Below, piece by piece: positions 22,690 to 33,660 of a DNA stretch of 64,000 bases. Every line of letters starts with the position of its first letter. Within the stretch, counting starts at the first letter, position 1. The notes below the pieces were generated by a model. The model worked only from the letters and a program-made list of their open reading frames with translations. It ran no database searches and had not been told where the DNA came from. The translations under genes and the position numbers were made by a program. The stretch is from contig NC_087062.1 in NCBI RefSeq assembly GCF_963678635.1, positions 100,797,209-100,861,208 of the forward strand, written 5' to 3'. Source of the DNA: Symsagittifera roscoffensis. Its lineage: Eukaryota > Xenacoelomorpha > Acoela > Convolutidae.

Positions 22690-25600
22690 TTTGGTAGATG
22701 TGATGTGTATTCAAGCATTTTGGTTTGTCATTTTCATTGGGTTTATTTACAGTGTTAATTTCGTTAGTTTCTTGTGCCATTTGTGTAGTATGGATGGGTT
22801 CAATATAATAATTGTGAAGGAGTTCCAATTGATTTTCATATATATGTGATGAAAAAGGTTGTTCATATATAATAGGTTCGTAGTCGTTCTCGACTGCTAT
22901 CATATTTATGGTGATAGTGTTTTCTGTATCACTTTCTGTGTCTGATGATCCACAGTTTATTTGATTTAGTTGTAGTTCGTTATTTCCAGTGTCGTCAATA
23001 CCTGGGGGGTCTGATGTTGTTTCTTCATTTGATTGTACTTGATTAATATGTCTTTGATGTTTGGGTGTACTACTTCTGTAGCGATGTTTAGAATTATTAT
23101 AATGGTTATTATTTCTATGTGGTGATTGAGAATAATTTCTATATCGATTATTATAACTTGAATTTCAATTTTGTGAAATATTTTGTGATCTGTTTTGATA
23201 ATTATCGTTTGATCTGTGATAGTTTGATCTGTTATATGAGTTATTTCTTGATCGATTGTTCGGGTAATTCTGATTTCGGTTGTTCGAATAACTTCTATTT
23301 CGATTATTTGAATAGTTTCTATTTCTATTATATGATGAGTTTCGTGATTGATTGTTTGGATAGTATTTATTTCTTGTGTTTGATTGGGAATTGTGTCTAG
23401 AAACAAATTGTGTTGTATTTGAATTTGATCTGGAGTAGTTATTTCAACTATTTGGTCGATTATAATGATTTTGTGAAGAGTTCTGTGTATTTCTTCGTTC
23501 TGGTGATCTTTCTCTATAAGTTGAGTAATATGGCGATTGATTTCTTGTGTAATTAGTATTGTTCGGAAGTGGTTTTCCTGAACTGTTGTTGCTGTATAAC
23601 TTTTTGTTTGGTAGATTTTGATCTTTTTTCATATATTGATAGAGTGATTTATTTGGTTCTTTATATTTTTGAGGCTTGTTTTGGCTATCCTGTTGTTTTT
23701 GTCTACATTCAGAAATACTATGTCCGTATCGTCGGCAATAATTACACCATAATTTCATAAATATTGAGTATTTCAGTGATTTTTTCAACGAGGTCTGTAT
23801 CTGATTCCTGTATGTTATTGATATTTGCGGTGTTTGTTTCGACTCGATTAACATATTGTAATTTCAGATTTTCTGTTTCTTCAAGTTTCATTGTGATTTC
23901 CGCTTGTTCTAGTTTGTCTACTAGTTTTCGAAAATCTAAATCGGGCTCTCGAATTGAGGAAGGATGGGATGCTCTCTTTTTTTTGCTATTTTCCTTAATT
24001 GAGGTGTTAAGGTCATCATCAAAATTTCTGTCATTTTTGTGTTTTTATAGTCATGGGTATTTAATGAATATGTTTTTCGAACTAGTGTTTCGATACGTAC
24101 TGCTAATTGTTTGATGGTTTCATTTGGTAATCTGCGAATTTCATTACATAAAACTCTTTGGTGTTGTTTATTTCTTTCAGAATCAAACATTTTTGAAAAT
24201 TCTTGTGTAAATCTCTTCCAATTTGATTTTATTTCTATTGGCAATACTGAAAACCATTTTTGGGCTGCGCCATCTAAGGTTGTTTGTATCAACGCTGTGC
24301 GTCGATGTATCCAATTTTGATGTAGTGGTGTATTAATTGGCTCAGGTCCTATATTTAAAATAAAATTTGCTGTTGCTATTTAAATAATCTTCTACAGAAT
24401 ATTCAGGATCTGTTCCTGTGAATACCATTAATGGTTTGTTTGATGTTATTGATGATTCACCCATAAGGTATGGATTCATTGTCATTTGTAGTGATTCTGC
24501 GGCATTTGGCATTTGTGAAAAATTTGAAAGTTGATTTTTTGTTATTTCGTGTTGTTGAAGGTAATATGGGAGTGGTATTTCACTTTGCATTTGAGTTGGT
24601 TGATACGAGTGTGTGATAATTGGGTTTTGTGGTTGAATTGGTGGAAAAGATTGTGAATTAGTTGGGTTTTGCATTTGTATTGGTTGTTGATTTTGTGTAT
24701 CTGTTGGATGTGGAGAAAAATTCTATGATATGTATATGGTTTTTGCACTCCTTGTCCGCGATATTCTTGAGTATATGGTGCAAAAATATCTGGTTGTAAA
24801 TAATCATCATCAGTTGATAAGTAATCTGTATGATGGGGTGCTTTTTTATTTTATTTTTTATTTTGCTGAAAAAATGGGTAATTTTCACTACGATCCTGTG
24901 GAGGATGTGAATTAGTTTGAAAATTTACTGAGTTGGTTGTCGTCATTGGGTTATCCCAATATCGAGATCTTACATGATTATTATTAGTTTTTCGTGGGGG
25001 ATAGTTTGTTTTTGATGAATGTGCGTAATTATAATTGTGTTCTGCAAAAGTGTTTCTTGTGAACGTTCTTCGTGTTTTTGACGGTACTGTCATAGGTCTA
25101 TGTGTTTGATAATCCATTTGTGAATATTGTGGAGCAACCGAGGGTTTAACGGTTGATTGTAAGGTTACGTGTGCTAGTGAAGAGTGTGTATTTTTGGTGT
25201 AGTTAAATTTGGACGTATTGGTGAAATGCTTTGTTGTGTAGTTGTTGTTGTTTGTACGATTTCTTCATTTATAAAGTGTGATGGTGTTTGGATATCTTGA
25301 TGTGTAAGATTCCTAGTTCCATTAGGGTTTTCATTGTGTATGACGGTTGAATTTAAACTGTTGTTTCGCGTATCAGGTAAAAATGTATTGTAGTTTAATG
25401 GTGTTGCATCAATGGCTAATGGTACTACTCTTACATAATCTCTTTGATAAGATATTGTACTTATTGCTTGACTTGAGATTGATTGTGGGATGTTTATAAA
25501 TGCATGATGAGACCATTCTGGGTCCCAAACGTAGTCTGACTGTTTTGTGATGGCAGTATCATCGTTTGGATTTTGAGGTCTGAAATTTTTTCTTGCTTGT

Positions 25601-26238
25601 GAAATTAAGTCTATATTATGTGTGAAATAATCTATTATAAACCATTCCAAAATTTTTTGTAAGTCATGTTTTGTGTGTTGTGAAACTTCGTCTTTAGTGA
25701 AATTTTCTTTGATTATATGTAGAAAAGTTGAAAATAATGTGATTTCCTGTCGTACTTTTGAATGTTTGGATGTCTCAGTTGGTGAGATATTTGGAATTTC
25801 TGTTTTTTCTAATATTGAAATATAACTATATATTATTGCAAAAACTTCGTTAGTAAAAATGGAGTTTGCTCTTTGTGAGTTATGATATTCTACGCTTTTA
25901 ATATATTCTAAGAATACTTTTGAAAATTCTAAGTCAAGATCGTCTGTTTGAATTACATATTTGCGGTGATTCGGATTTGGTGTACTGAATTCTATGGTGT
26001 AGATTCCATATTGTTGTGTTAAATTACATATATCTTTCAGATAATGTTCTATAATTTGTCTTTTGATTTTTACATCTGGGAATTCTGTTTTGCATGGGCT
26101 GATTCCGGGTTCAATTAAATTTAGGAGTAAATTCTTGCAAAAGTCATGCTGCCCTCTATTATCGGGTGCATCTATGAGGAAGGGGTAAATGTCCTCGTCG
26201 TCTGGACTATCGTCTCTTTGAGTGTGGCTGTGGCTCAT
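22595..26238 (-). pseudogene. gag, element 1 (multiply frameshifted)
   Basis: Homologous along its length to the intact 1,183-codon gag of element 2. Open pieces cover the N-terminal domain (25174-26238, 354 residues), the Gln/Pro-rich linker (24342-25117), the retrotransposon-gag-like helical domain (GAAQKWFSVLP, 23936-24292), the CCHC knuckle (CNYCRRYGHSISEC, near 23700-23760) and the Arg/Asn/Ser/Tyr-rich basic region. At least four frameshifts separate them. The start overlaps ORF1 by 32 nt, as in element 2. Gag proteins assemble the particle and bind RNA; this copy cannot be translated whole. Confidence 0.85.
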
Positions 26239-26680
26239 TTTTTCGTTTAATGACTGTTAATATGTAACTATCGATGTGTCTAATTGGTTGATTCCAATTA
26301 TACAAGTGTACTGGTTTGTGTTTATATTGCTTTTTTATTCTTCTTTTTCCTCTTTTTGATGAACTTGAAGTTGTTTCTGAGTCGGAAAAATATAATTGAT
26401 CGTGAATGGGACAATTTTTATCAATTGATTCTTTTAATTTATAAAGTTCATCTAAATTGCTGGCTTCTGATTCTGAAAATGCGTTTCTATTTTTTGAAAA
26501 TCTTTTTCGTGTGATTTGTCTTTGTTTGTTTATTATTTTTCTTTTTATTGTTAGTCGTTTTGTTCTAATATATCCAACTGTTTGTGTATGAGGTGTGATT
26601 ACAAGATCATATTTTTTGTTATCTATTTCGCAGTTGTGTAAAACTATTGTTTGTTTGTTTCCTAGATTTTTGAATGACAT
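26207..26680 (-). CDS. Basic ORF1 upstream of gag, element 1
   Basis: An intact 157-residue frame starting MSFKNLGNKQTIVLHNCEID, overlapping the gag start by 32 nt in another frame. It is rich in Lys and Arg, with clusters KRKIINKQRQITRKRF and KRGKRRIKKQYKHK that could serve as nuclear-localisation or RNA-binding patches. A central acidic Ser-rich patch (FSDSETTSSSS) lies between them. Element 2 keeps the same frame at 155 residues with about ten substitutions and a different last few residues. No domain is recognised. Retention of an open frame in a copy whose gag is multiply frameshifted may be chance over 470 bp, but the paired conservation supports a real gene. Confidence 0.65.
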   Translation of the reverse strand: MSFKNLGNKQTIVLHNCEIDNKKYDLVITPHTQTVGYIRTKRLTIKRKIINKQRQITRKRFSKNRNAFSESEASNLDELYKLKESIDKNCPIHDQLYFSDSETTSSSSKRGKRRIKKQYKHKPVHLYNWNQPIRHIDSYILTVIKRKNEPQPHSKRR

Positions 26681-27197
26681 AAGTTTTAGGATGAGGGATG
26701 CAAAAAGTTGATAGATGATGTCTACTTTCTTAAACTGTTAGTCCTTACGATTTTTTGGTTAGCTTAACCTGGGTCTATTTGTTCAGGGTTGGAGAGAAAA
26801 GTATATCGATTCCGAAGAATGATTTTTTACTTTCTCGTGGCTAGTATAAGCTAAGGTGTTAACTTACTTAATCTTACTTAGGGGTAGTGATTGTGTTCAA
26901 GGGTTGGAGAATAGTAAATCGATCCACAAGGTTCAGGTATAATTAGAACGCGAGTAGTTCATAAGATACTATTTTAAACTTACTAAGTCTAAGATTTATC
27001 CTGGGTCTGGTAAGAGGAGGGTTCAAGTGAAGGACGAATAACCGAAGTTCTTCACTGTTTATCCTAATTTGAATGGTTAGCTTTGTTGAAAAATTTCTAT
27101 TAGTCTTGGGTTTTTTGGAAGGGTTGGATAGTGAATCGACGTTTGAGGTCGTTAGACACTTGCTAAGTGGGTGGGGGAGAACAAAATTGTTCTTTTT

Positions 27198-27282
27198 GAT
27201 CCAAGGATTGGCCTTGATGATCAAGTTTTAAATTTAGTGAAATAGAAAATTAATTAAGATCCAAGGATAAGCCTTGATGATC
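27198..27282 (-). repeat. Leader direct-repeat pair, element 1
   Basis: Two 25-bp imperfect copies of GATCCAAGGAT...CCTTGATGATC, 60 bp apart (27198-27222 and 27258-27282). Each can fold through CAAGG/CCTTG. The same pair with the same 60-bp spacing occurs in element 2 (34721-34805). Confidence 0.6.
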
Positions 27283-27607
27283 TGATTTTAAAATTAAGTG
27301 AATTTAAGTTTAAAATGGTTTAAATTTATTTAAGAAAAAGATTTAGTTTTTTAATGATATTAGTGAGCTTATGATTGCTGTTATGTTTTGGTGTTGAAGC
27401 TGGGACAACAGATGATTTTATGATTACTAACAATTTATTGTCATTCTACTAATTTTTGTTTTTATTTTCAATAAATATTTTTCAAACATGTTTTATATAA
27501 GACTGCAGAATTTAAGAAAACGATCTGAGATCTTTTTATCAATCGTTATTGTATATTAATAGATTTGTTTAGCGCCTGAAATGATCATGAAGATTGACTT
27601 CAAGATT

Positions 27608-27841
27608 TTATGTTTGCAAATGAAAATCTAAATTCATTGCTAATAAAATTCTAAATATAAAAGTTTGTGTTGGCTTTTGCCGTACTATCATATAACTATA
27701 TGGTAAGTTTCTACTTTGTCGTATGTCGTCTCTGGTTCGAGGTCTTCTTACGATTCCGGGTAGTTCTGTTATCGTTCGGAATATTGGCTCTGATCTATTG
27801 AGTCGTAGAAACATTTCGATTAAATTATCGTCGTATAACAT
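27608..27841 (-). CDS. 77-codon leader ORF, element 1
   Basis: ATG-initiated frame of 77 residues beginning MLYDDNLIEM and ending NLDFHLQT. It has an Arg-rich centre (RRPRTRDDIRQSRN) and a hydrophobic segment (FIFRILLAMNL) near the C terminus. Element 2 has the same start, length and stop with eight amino-acid differences. By eye there are about nine nonsynonymous and five synonymous changes, a mild excess of silent change per site. It lies between the LTR and ORF1. No homologue is recognised. Confidence 0.45.
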   Translation of the reverse strand: MLYDDNLIEMFLRLNRSEPIFRTITELPGIVRRPRTRDDIRQSRNLPYSYMIVRQKPTQTFIFRILLAMNLDFHLQT

Positions 27842-27999
27842 TTTGAAAATGTTTTGTCTAAATTCTAATCTATTTTTGGTTAATTCTAAGCTATTAAGGT
27901 CTTGTTCGAGACTTATTTTCGTCCAGATGAGTTATGTTTAATGTGGTTAACTCATAGAGTAATTTCGGATGGGGTACATCGTCTGCTCGTCACGCTATC

Positions 28000-28337
28000 T
28001 TATTTTCGGCCGGATAGATTCGTGCAACTTCTTAGTCTAATACCGATCCTAATCTTACTCTTATACTATCTAGTCTCAGGTTGTTTAACTAGTCTCTGCC
28101 ATGCTCAATAGATATAGGGTATACTGGTTTATTGCGGCTGCTGAAGTTCTCTTGGAGAGGCAACTAATTTCTAAGTTAAATTCAAATCTCTCTGGTGCTG
28201 AAATTACAAGTAATTTCAGCACTTACAAATAAGTGGGTTGTTAGTTATATGGATCATGATTGGTTAATATTAAATACCTTACAGTGGTAAAATATCTAAT
28301 TTATCCAATCATAAAATATAGTTTAGATCAGGTTCCA
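28000..28337 (-). repeat. Element 1 5' LTR (minimum extent)
   Basis: Starts TGGAACCTGATC on the minus strand at 28337. The 338 bp listed are the part that can be matched to the 3' LTR before the gap. The true LTR probably continues further down (towards 27600 or below), but its inner edge and the primer-binding site cannot be fixed here. It contains the 28-bp near-palindrome at 28195-28222. Confidence 0.85.
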
Positions 28338-28821
28338 AATCTTTATTAAAATTAGATTTTTTTATACAACCAATGATTTCAATAGACGATGAATACATTT
28401 ATTTTCTTTATAAAAATTATAGGAAATTAATTTCAAATTTTTTTATATTATAACAAACACAAATTTTTTGTTCATTTTTGTAACACTAATGTATGAACGC
28501 AGAGAACGAAACATTTGATTGTACTGATTTGTTTGGTTAAAAAAGCAATCAATTTAATTTATAGCAATTTCTAATAAGGCCACATTTTGAGCAGTTGCGA
28601 TGGTGGTGATTTTGTGCCTGTAACTGTTTTCTGTTTTTTTTGTAGGAGTCTGAGTAATACTTACCACTTTAATTGAAACAGAACTTGGACAGTTGGTCAA
28701 ATAATTTGTATTTTTGGCCTTTTCGGCAATTTATAGTTCGACTTTAAACTTTGAATAAAATGTTTTGAGACGGTGCTCAAATTTGATTGGTTTATTCTAT
28801 AGTCTACCCAATTGAAGGACG
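28338..28821. other. Flank between element 1 and a dispersed repeat
   Basis: AT-rich non-coding DNA. The first 50 bp resemble 29695-29750 (TTAAAATTAG...CAATAGACGATGAAT), so element 1 inserted at or near one copy of a local duplicated sequence. Nothing else recognised. Confidence 0.5.
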
Positions 28822-29040
28822 GCACACGGCATGTATAGTGGCGTTATGACGTCTCTCTTGATGATTTAGTGTGGTTGGCCAACAAACGGAAGGGCCAAAA
28901 AAAAACGAAAAAAGGGTTACCATTACAGCAAGCCAAACAATATTACTGTCATGCAACATAACAACTATTTGCCGTTGTTTTTATGCAACTGTTACGCAAT
29001 TCTGATGTAATTTACGTTGTTCTGATGCAATTTTGGTTCC
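28822..29040. repeat. Dispersed 200-bp repeat, copy 1
   Basis: Begins with CACACGGCATGTATAGTGGC and includes GTTATGACGTCTC, GTTGGCCAACAAAC and runs to GATGTAATTTACG. Two further copies lie at about 30313-30490 and 31726-31930; those begin with TGACGTCACACGG, which contains the palindrome TGACGTCA. No coding frame or terminal repeats. Confidence 0.75.
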
Positions 29041-29750
29041 CCGAGCACAAATTGTTTATCGCTTTCTTCAAAGGTTGGAACAAAAAGCTCTTATTTTTCA
29101 CGTTTCTAGGTACTGTCTAGGAAATTCAAAAGTAACAAACTCTTATTCATGGAACTCCAGAGCGGGAAGCTTTGAGATGATAAATCCAGATGATAAATAA
29201 AATTAGATGAGAAATCCATAGTCTAGAGTGTAAATTTTACAATATTTCATGAGTTCACCATATTTTCTCAGCAAAAAATTATGTTTAAAAGTTTTCAATA
29301 AAATCATGTCTGAATAGCAAAGAACAGAAACAGCTATTTTAAACTAATGAGAAACTGCTGGAATATAGAACCGAATCAAACTTAAAAACATGAAATTGTA
29401 TCTCACTTGACGCTCGTTGAACCTTCAACCCTGAGCCGTAAATTTACTCCTTCGGTTTGATAGGGGCGGAACAAAAAGCGTTGGGGAGTAGCATGCCCAA
29501 GTGGGCGTAAATGGCGGTAAAATGACTGTCGCCGTTCAATTTTTTGTTAGAATTTCAAATGAGTTTCAATTCCACTCTTCAGTTAACCTAATAAAAAAAT
29601 AACAACTCCATTAAGAAAAAAAATAAGATATCTAAAAACCTGACATTTATACGCCAATCACACTAAAAATTTCTCAAACATTGATTTAAAAACCTCTATT
29701 AAAATTAGATATCTTATTTTACAACAAATGATTTCAATAGACGATGAATG
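29041..29750. other. Non-coding intergenic DNA
   Basis: About 700 bp with no conserved frame, RNA gene or repeat that I can recognise, apart from the 50-bp similarity to 28338-28390 near its right end. Confidence 0.5.
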
Positions 29751-30490
29751 TTTGTATGACATGTTTTTGAATGCCTTGATCAATGTTTGGTAATTTAAAA
29801 ATTCAAACTTTAGAAATAACCATCTTTGAAAATTATTGCCAAAATTTAAAAGTTCATTACTTTCGTTATATTGTTTGTCTGAGACAGAAGTAACTCATAT
29901 CAGGCTGTTTCCAATGCATTTTCTATGCGAGAATGCCAAACCGTTGGTTACTACGTATGAGTAATCAAGGTTTATGTCATTTGTGTTCGGTTACGAACAC
30001 AACCAAAAAAAATTTGAGAAAATAAAATGTAAAAAATCAATATTTTTGGTTTATGGAAAAATGCTAGTCATAAAATTTCCATATATGAAAAAATACTAAT
30101 CATAGACCTTTCATGCAATTTTCTGTACGTATGAAATTGCTTGAAAAGTGTATGACTAGCATTTTTCCATAAATGGAAATTGTATGACTAGTATTTTTGG
30201 TCATCCCGGGCAACCAAATTGAAGCAAAAAAGCTCCAGTTCAGGATTTTGTGGTATTTACTTTTTGGCGGAACAATAAAAAGGACCCAAAAAGTGTTCTA
30301 CAGACTATTCAGAATGACGTCACACGGCATGTATAGTGGCGTTATGACGTCTCTTTTGATCATTTAGTGTGGTTGGCCAACAAACCGAAGGACCAAAAAA
30401 AACGAAAACAGGGTTACCATTACAACAAGCCAAATATTATTACTGTCATGCAACATAACAACTGATTGTCATTAGTTTAATGCAATTGTT
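29751..30490. repeat. 740-bp direct duplication, left copy
   Basis: Nearly identical to 31163-31901 (offset 1,412). It starts at TTTGTATGACATG, contains several ATGCTAGTCAT palindrome-family motifs and ends inside the third of the dispersed 200-bp repeats at TGCAATTGTT. Differences are a handful of substitutions and single-base indels. Confidence 0.9.
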
Positions 30491-30696
30491 GACCGGGTTG
30501 ACCTCCATAGACCGAAAATGCTAATCTTACAATTTCATACACTTAGTCTATGGAAAAATGCTAGTCATACAAATTTCATGCATTTTTGTAAATTGAATTT
30601 AATCGAATTTTAAAGGTATTTTATAGTTGTTTTGGTATCGAAATTGGTATCTCTTCATTAAAAAAAGAAAAAAAATGGTATGAAAAAAATGCTAAC

Positions 30697-30726
30697 CATA
30701 CAATTTCCATATATGGAAATTGTATG
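30697..30726. repeat. Perfect 30-bp palindrome
   Basis: Arms CATACAATTTCCATA and TATGGAAATTGTATG meet with no spacer. It belongs to the same family as the 40-bp palindrome at 30871-30910. Confidence 0.9.
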
Positions 30727-30870
30727 ATAAGATTTTTTTTTTAATTTTTTTTTGTGAAAAAAAAGCTTTGAACAATCAATTCAACTGCTGGCAAAGCATT
30801 TAAGCGTTTTTTGGGCTGATACGACAGAAAACTTTAACTTTTTTCTTTTTTGTTTTCTGAAAAAAAAACA

Positions 30871-30910
30871 CTAGTCATACAATTTCCATATATGGAAATT
30901 GTATGACTAG
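30871..30910. repeat. Perfect 40-bp palindrome
   Basis: CTAGTCATACAATTTCCATA is followed directly by its exact reverse complement. Imperfect relatives occur at about 30062-30210, 30520-30590 and 31470-31615, always with flanking AAAAATGC or GCATTTTT, giving a local family of inverted motifs. Confidence 0.93.
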
Positions 30911-31162
30911 CATTCTTTTGATATAGACGACAAAAATTTTTCGAAGTATTTTTTGAAACTGCCCCCAAAATTTTTTTTGTGTTTTTTTTCAACCCCAAAT
31001 TGATTTTCGTATTCAAACAAACAATTTTTTGAAAAAAAAAAAATTTTGCATGCAAAATTTAATTTTTTGTGTGTATAACGTAGTCCTGGATATACTAATA
31101 TTGGATTTTTTTTCCTTTTCTCTTCATAACTTTTTCCAAAAACACTTACACCTCCTCTTTCT

Positions 31163-31901
31163 TTTGTATGACATGTTTTTGAATGCCTTGATCAATGTTT
31201 GGTAATTTAAAAATTCAAACTTTAGAAATAACCATCTTTGAAAATTATTGCCAAAATTGAAAAGTTCATTACTTTCGTTATATTGTTTGTCTGAGACAGA
31301 AGTAACTCATATCAGGCTGTTTCCAATGCATTTTCTATGCGAGAATGCCAAACCGTTGGTTACTACGTATGAGTAATCAAGGTTTATGTCATTTGTGTTC
31401 GGTTACGAACACAACCAAAAAAAATTTGAGAAAATAAAATGTAAAAAATCAATATTTTTGGTTTATGGAAAAATGCTAGTCATACAATTTCCATATATGA
31501 AAAAATACTAATCATAGACCTTTCATGCAATTTTCTGTACGTATGAAATTGCTTGAAAAGTGTATGACTAGCATTTTTCCATAAATGGAAATTGTATGAC
31601 TAGTATTTTTGGTCATCCCGGGCAACCAAATTGAAGCAAAAAAGCTCCAGTTCAGGATTTTGTGGTATTTACTTTTTGGCGGAACAATAAAAAGGACCCA
31701 AAAAGTGTTCTACAGACTATTCAGAATGACGTCACACGGCATGTATAGTGGCGTTATGACGTCTCTTTTGATCATTTAGTGTGGTTGGCCAACAAACCGA
31801 AGGACCAAAAAAACGAAAACAGGGTTACCATTACAACAAGCCAAATATTATTACTGTCATGCAACATAACAACTGATTGTCATTGGTTTTATGCAATTGT
31901 T
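31163..31901. repeat. 740-bp direct duplication, right copy
   Basis: Second copy of 29751-30490. At its right end the 200-bp dispersed repeat continues uninterrupted to about 31930, whereas the left copy is cut, so the right copy is probably closer to the original arrangement. Confidence 0.9.
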
Positions 31902-32508
31902 ACGCAATTCTGATGTAAATTAACTTGTTCTGATGCAATTCTGGCTTCAAGATAAGGCGGTTTGAAGATTATCCGCCGATTTTGGGTTAAAATATTGACA
32001 AATATTTGTTGAACTATTTTTACAACCAGCCTGGAAACAAAATTTACACATTGATATAAAAGCGATATCAACAAGCACGCACTATTGGAACAATGTTATG
32101 AAGTTACTTAATAAATAAAGGAACTACGAAGGCTATGCTTTTTGTTCCGACTTCGATACGAAAGTAACGAATATTTGTGCTCCAATTTGGGATAATTATC
32201 GCGTAGGCTATTATCGCGTAGGCGGAGATTTCGTCCGTCTTAGAAATTGTTCCAAATTGGTTGAAGGAAGCCTATTTGTCATAATCGATTTGTTACGAGG
32301 AGCGAAAACTATCACTCTGTACTTTATGTGGAGTTAGGGGGGATGATTTTCACAAAAAATCTCAAATTAAAAAATGATTATGTTTTATTACTTTCAATTG
32401 TTTCATGTTATTACTGCTCCATAGACCTTAAAAGGCAGTCGGAACATCAGTACTTCGCTTCGCCATGATACGAGCAGTGTTGTCTATATTTGTGTTGTGT
32501 GTTGTAAG
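31902..32508. other. Non-coding DNA left of the EGF-like exons
   Basis: No convincing gene. It contains a short tandem duplication of TTATCGCGTAGGC around 32196-32223. The stretch just before 32509 (TGTGTTGTGTGTTGTAAG) could be a splice acceptor for the following exon. Confidence 0.4.
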
Positions 32509-32641
32509 TTCTCTCGTTGCGACTGGTGGCGACCATGTGTGGAGGCGAACACAGTCTACTGCATAGACCACAATTCCTCCTCTCCTTCTCAGTTGTCCTT
32601 CTACACCTGTCACTGTCTGCCACAATCCAAGGCACTCGACA
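32509..32641 (+). pseudogene. EGF-like domain exon A, copy 1 (1-bp deletion)
   Basis: After a possible acceptor (GTTGTAAG) the frame reads FSRCDWWRPCVEANTVYC and reaches FYTCHCLPQ. This gives the first five cysteines of an EGF-like module with normal spacing (C-x5-C-x7-C-x15-C-x-C). At the exon end this copy has AATCC where the second unit (56275-56382) has AATTCC, so it loses register before the junction with exon B. EGF-like repeats are extracellular modules. Only this piece of the parent gene is visible, so the gene cannot be named. Confidence 0.6.
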
Positions 32642-32941
32642 CACACCCCACTTGGGCTCCCTTCGGGGCTGAGCTAACTAAAGCAATCGGCTAATTGGCC
32701 GGCCGATGATTGATTTCCTTCAGTAAATCATCACACATATCATGCTTTTAGAGTTTGACGTCGGGTCGCAATTCTCAACTCCACAGAAGGGCCCTTTGGA
32801 GCGCAGGGGAGGGGGTTGCTTTTTCAAAAATTTAGCTGCAGTTTCAGAAAGGATGCAATGTTGAAACTGAGCTGCAATTTGTGAGCAACCTGAATGGTAC
32901 GCAGCTGTATTATTAGCACTGCCAACTAGAGGGGGTAGAGA

Positions 32942-32962
32942 GGGGGGGGGGGGGGGGGGGGG
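32942..32962. repeat. Poly-G tract, copy 1
   Basis: 21 consecutive G, followed by AGGGGTGGG. The paralogous site at 56699 has 13. Potentially G-quadruplex forming, and a likely cause of sequencing error. Confidence 0.9.
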
Positions 32963-33158
32963 AGGGGTGGGCAGATGTTCGCATGGTCAAAAATATATTA
33001 GGAAGACGTTTTCAACTTGATCAACTTTCTGTAGTGCTAGAGTGGGGCTCTTTACTAATATGCACGCTAATAGGATAGGCAAACTGCAAACAAAGTGATT
33101 TTTTTTTCAAAACTCAAATCATAATGGAATGAGAAAAGTTGCTTTAATTGCATACAAG

Positions 33159-33290
33159 GAACTCAGTGTGAATCGGAAGTGAACTTCTGTGCTAGAAATG
33201 AGTCGATTTGTGGCGACCACGGAACATGCGTCATGCTCGATGATGTTTCAAACGAGACCAATTATTCCCACTCATGTGTCTGTGACCAAG
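33159..33290 (+). CDS. EGF-like domain exon B, copy 1
   Basis: Bounded by an acceptor (GCATACAAG) and a donor-like CCAAG/GTCTAA, this is 132 nt (44 codons). Joined in phase 1 it supplies the sixth cysteine of the preceding module (GTQCESE). Then come five cysteines of the next one (NFCARNESICGDHGTC...HSCVCDQG). A symmetric phase-1 exon is what EGF exon shuffling produces. Reading past the donor gives a stop at 33367. The copy in the second unit differs by few residues. Whether either is expressed is unknown. Confidence 0.6.
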
Positions 33291-33660
33291 GTCTAATCAT
33301 GCAAACATTTAAACTGCGAGCCCTTAGTCGGGAAACCAGCGCCAGTTCTCAGTTTGGCCTGCTCTAGTTCTCAATTTTCAACTATTCAGGTCAAAAAACT
33401 TTGGGTTGTTCCGCAACTCAAAAAACCATTTTTTCAAGAGTTTTCGGTCAGTTTCGCAAGTTTTCTTTAAAAATTTATTTGTGTTTGAAAGTCAAAAACT
33501 GTCATTTTTACCCCATAAAGTGTCAAATTTTGTTTTAAAAACTATTTTAAAACGTTATGCGCAGTCTTTTGCAGATGAAACTTAAAACTTCTTGGATTTT
33601 ATAAGAGACTAATTTGATGTACTGTGTGGGTAATTTTCAAACCAAACCCCATTTCCCTTG
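33291..33660 (+). other. Intron-like flank with element 2 insertion point
   Basis: Closely matches 57041-57410 in the second unit. The match stops exactly at CCCTTG, where element 2 begins with TGGAACC. No other feature seen. Confidence 0.7.

Larger units (their letters stand above)
8398..28337 (-). mobile_element. Element 1: giant Ty3/gypsy-type LTR retroelement with env-like and extra ORFs
   Basis: The element reads on the minus strand from the 5' LTR ending at 28337 to the 3' LTR at 8735-8398, where the gap cuts it. The visible length is 19,940 bp. In order it encodes a 77-codon leader ORF, a basic ORF1, gag, an aspartic protease, RT/RNase H, an integrase with a GPY/F module, small hydrophobic ORFs, a Pro/Ser/Thr/Gln-rich ORF, an env-like glycoprotein and the 602-codon ORF-C. 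Known Ty3/gypsy elements and retroviruses are mostly 5-12 kb; exceptions such as plant Ogre and planarian Burro elements are larger. Many frameshifts and stops, and a rearrangement in pol, make this copy defective. Element 2 on the opposite strand is a second copy with different lesions, which is what reveals the original gene plan. Confidence 0.9.

Noticed and set aside
23119..23400. Tyr/Phe-rich frames opposite the gag basic region in both elements
   Set aside because: Mirror of the Arg/Asn/Ser/Tyr-rich low-complexity region; no independent evidence.
31889..32074. 61-codon minus-strand frame in the intergenic region
   Set aside because: AT-rich single-copy frame without domain or conservation.
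32428..32646. Minus-strand frames opposite EGF exon A
   Set aside because: Antisense of a Cys-patterned EGF exon; no domain of their own.
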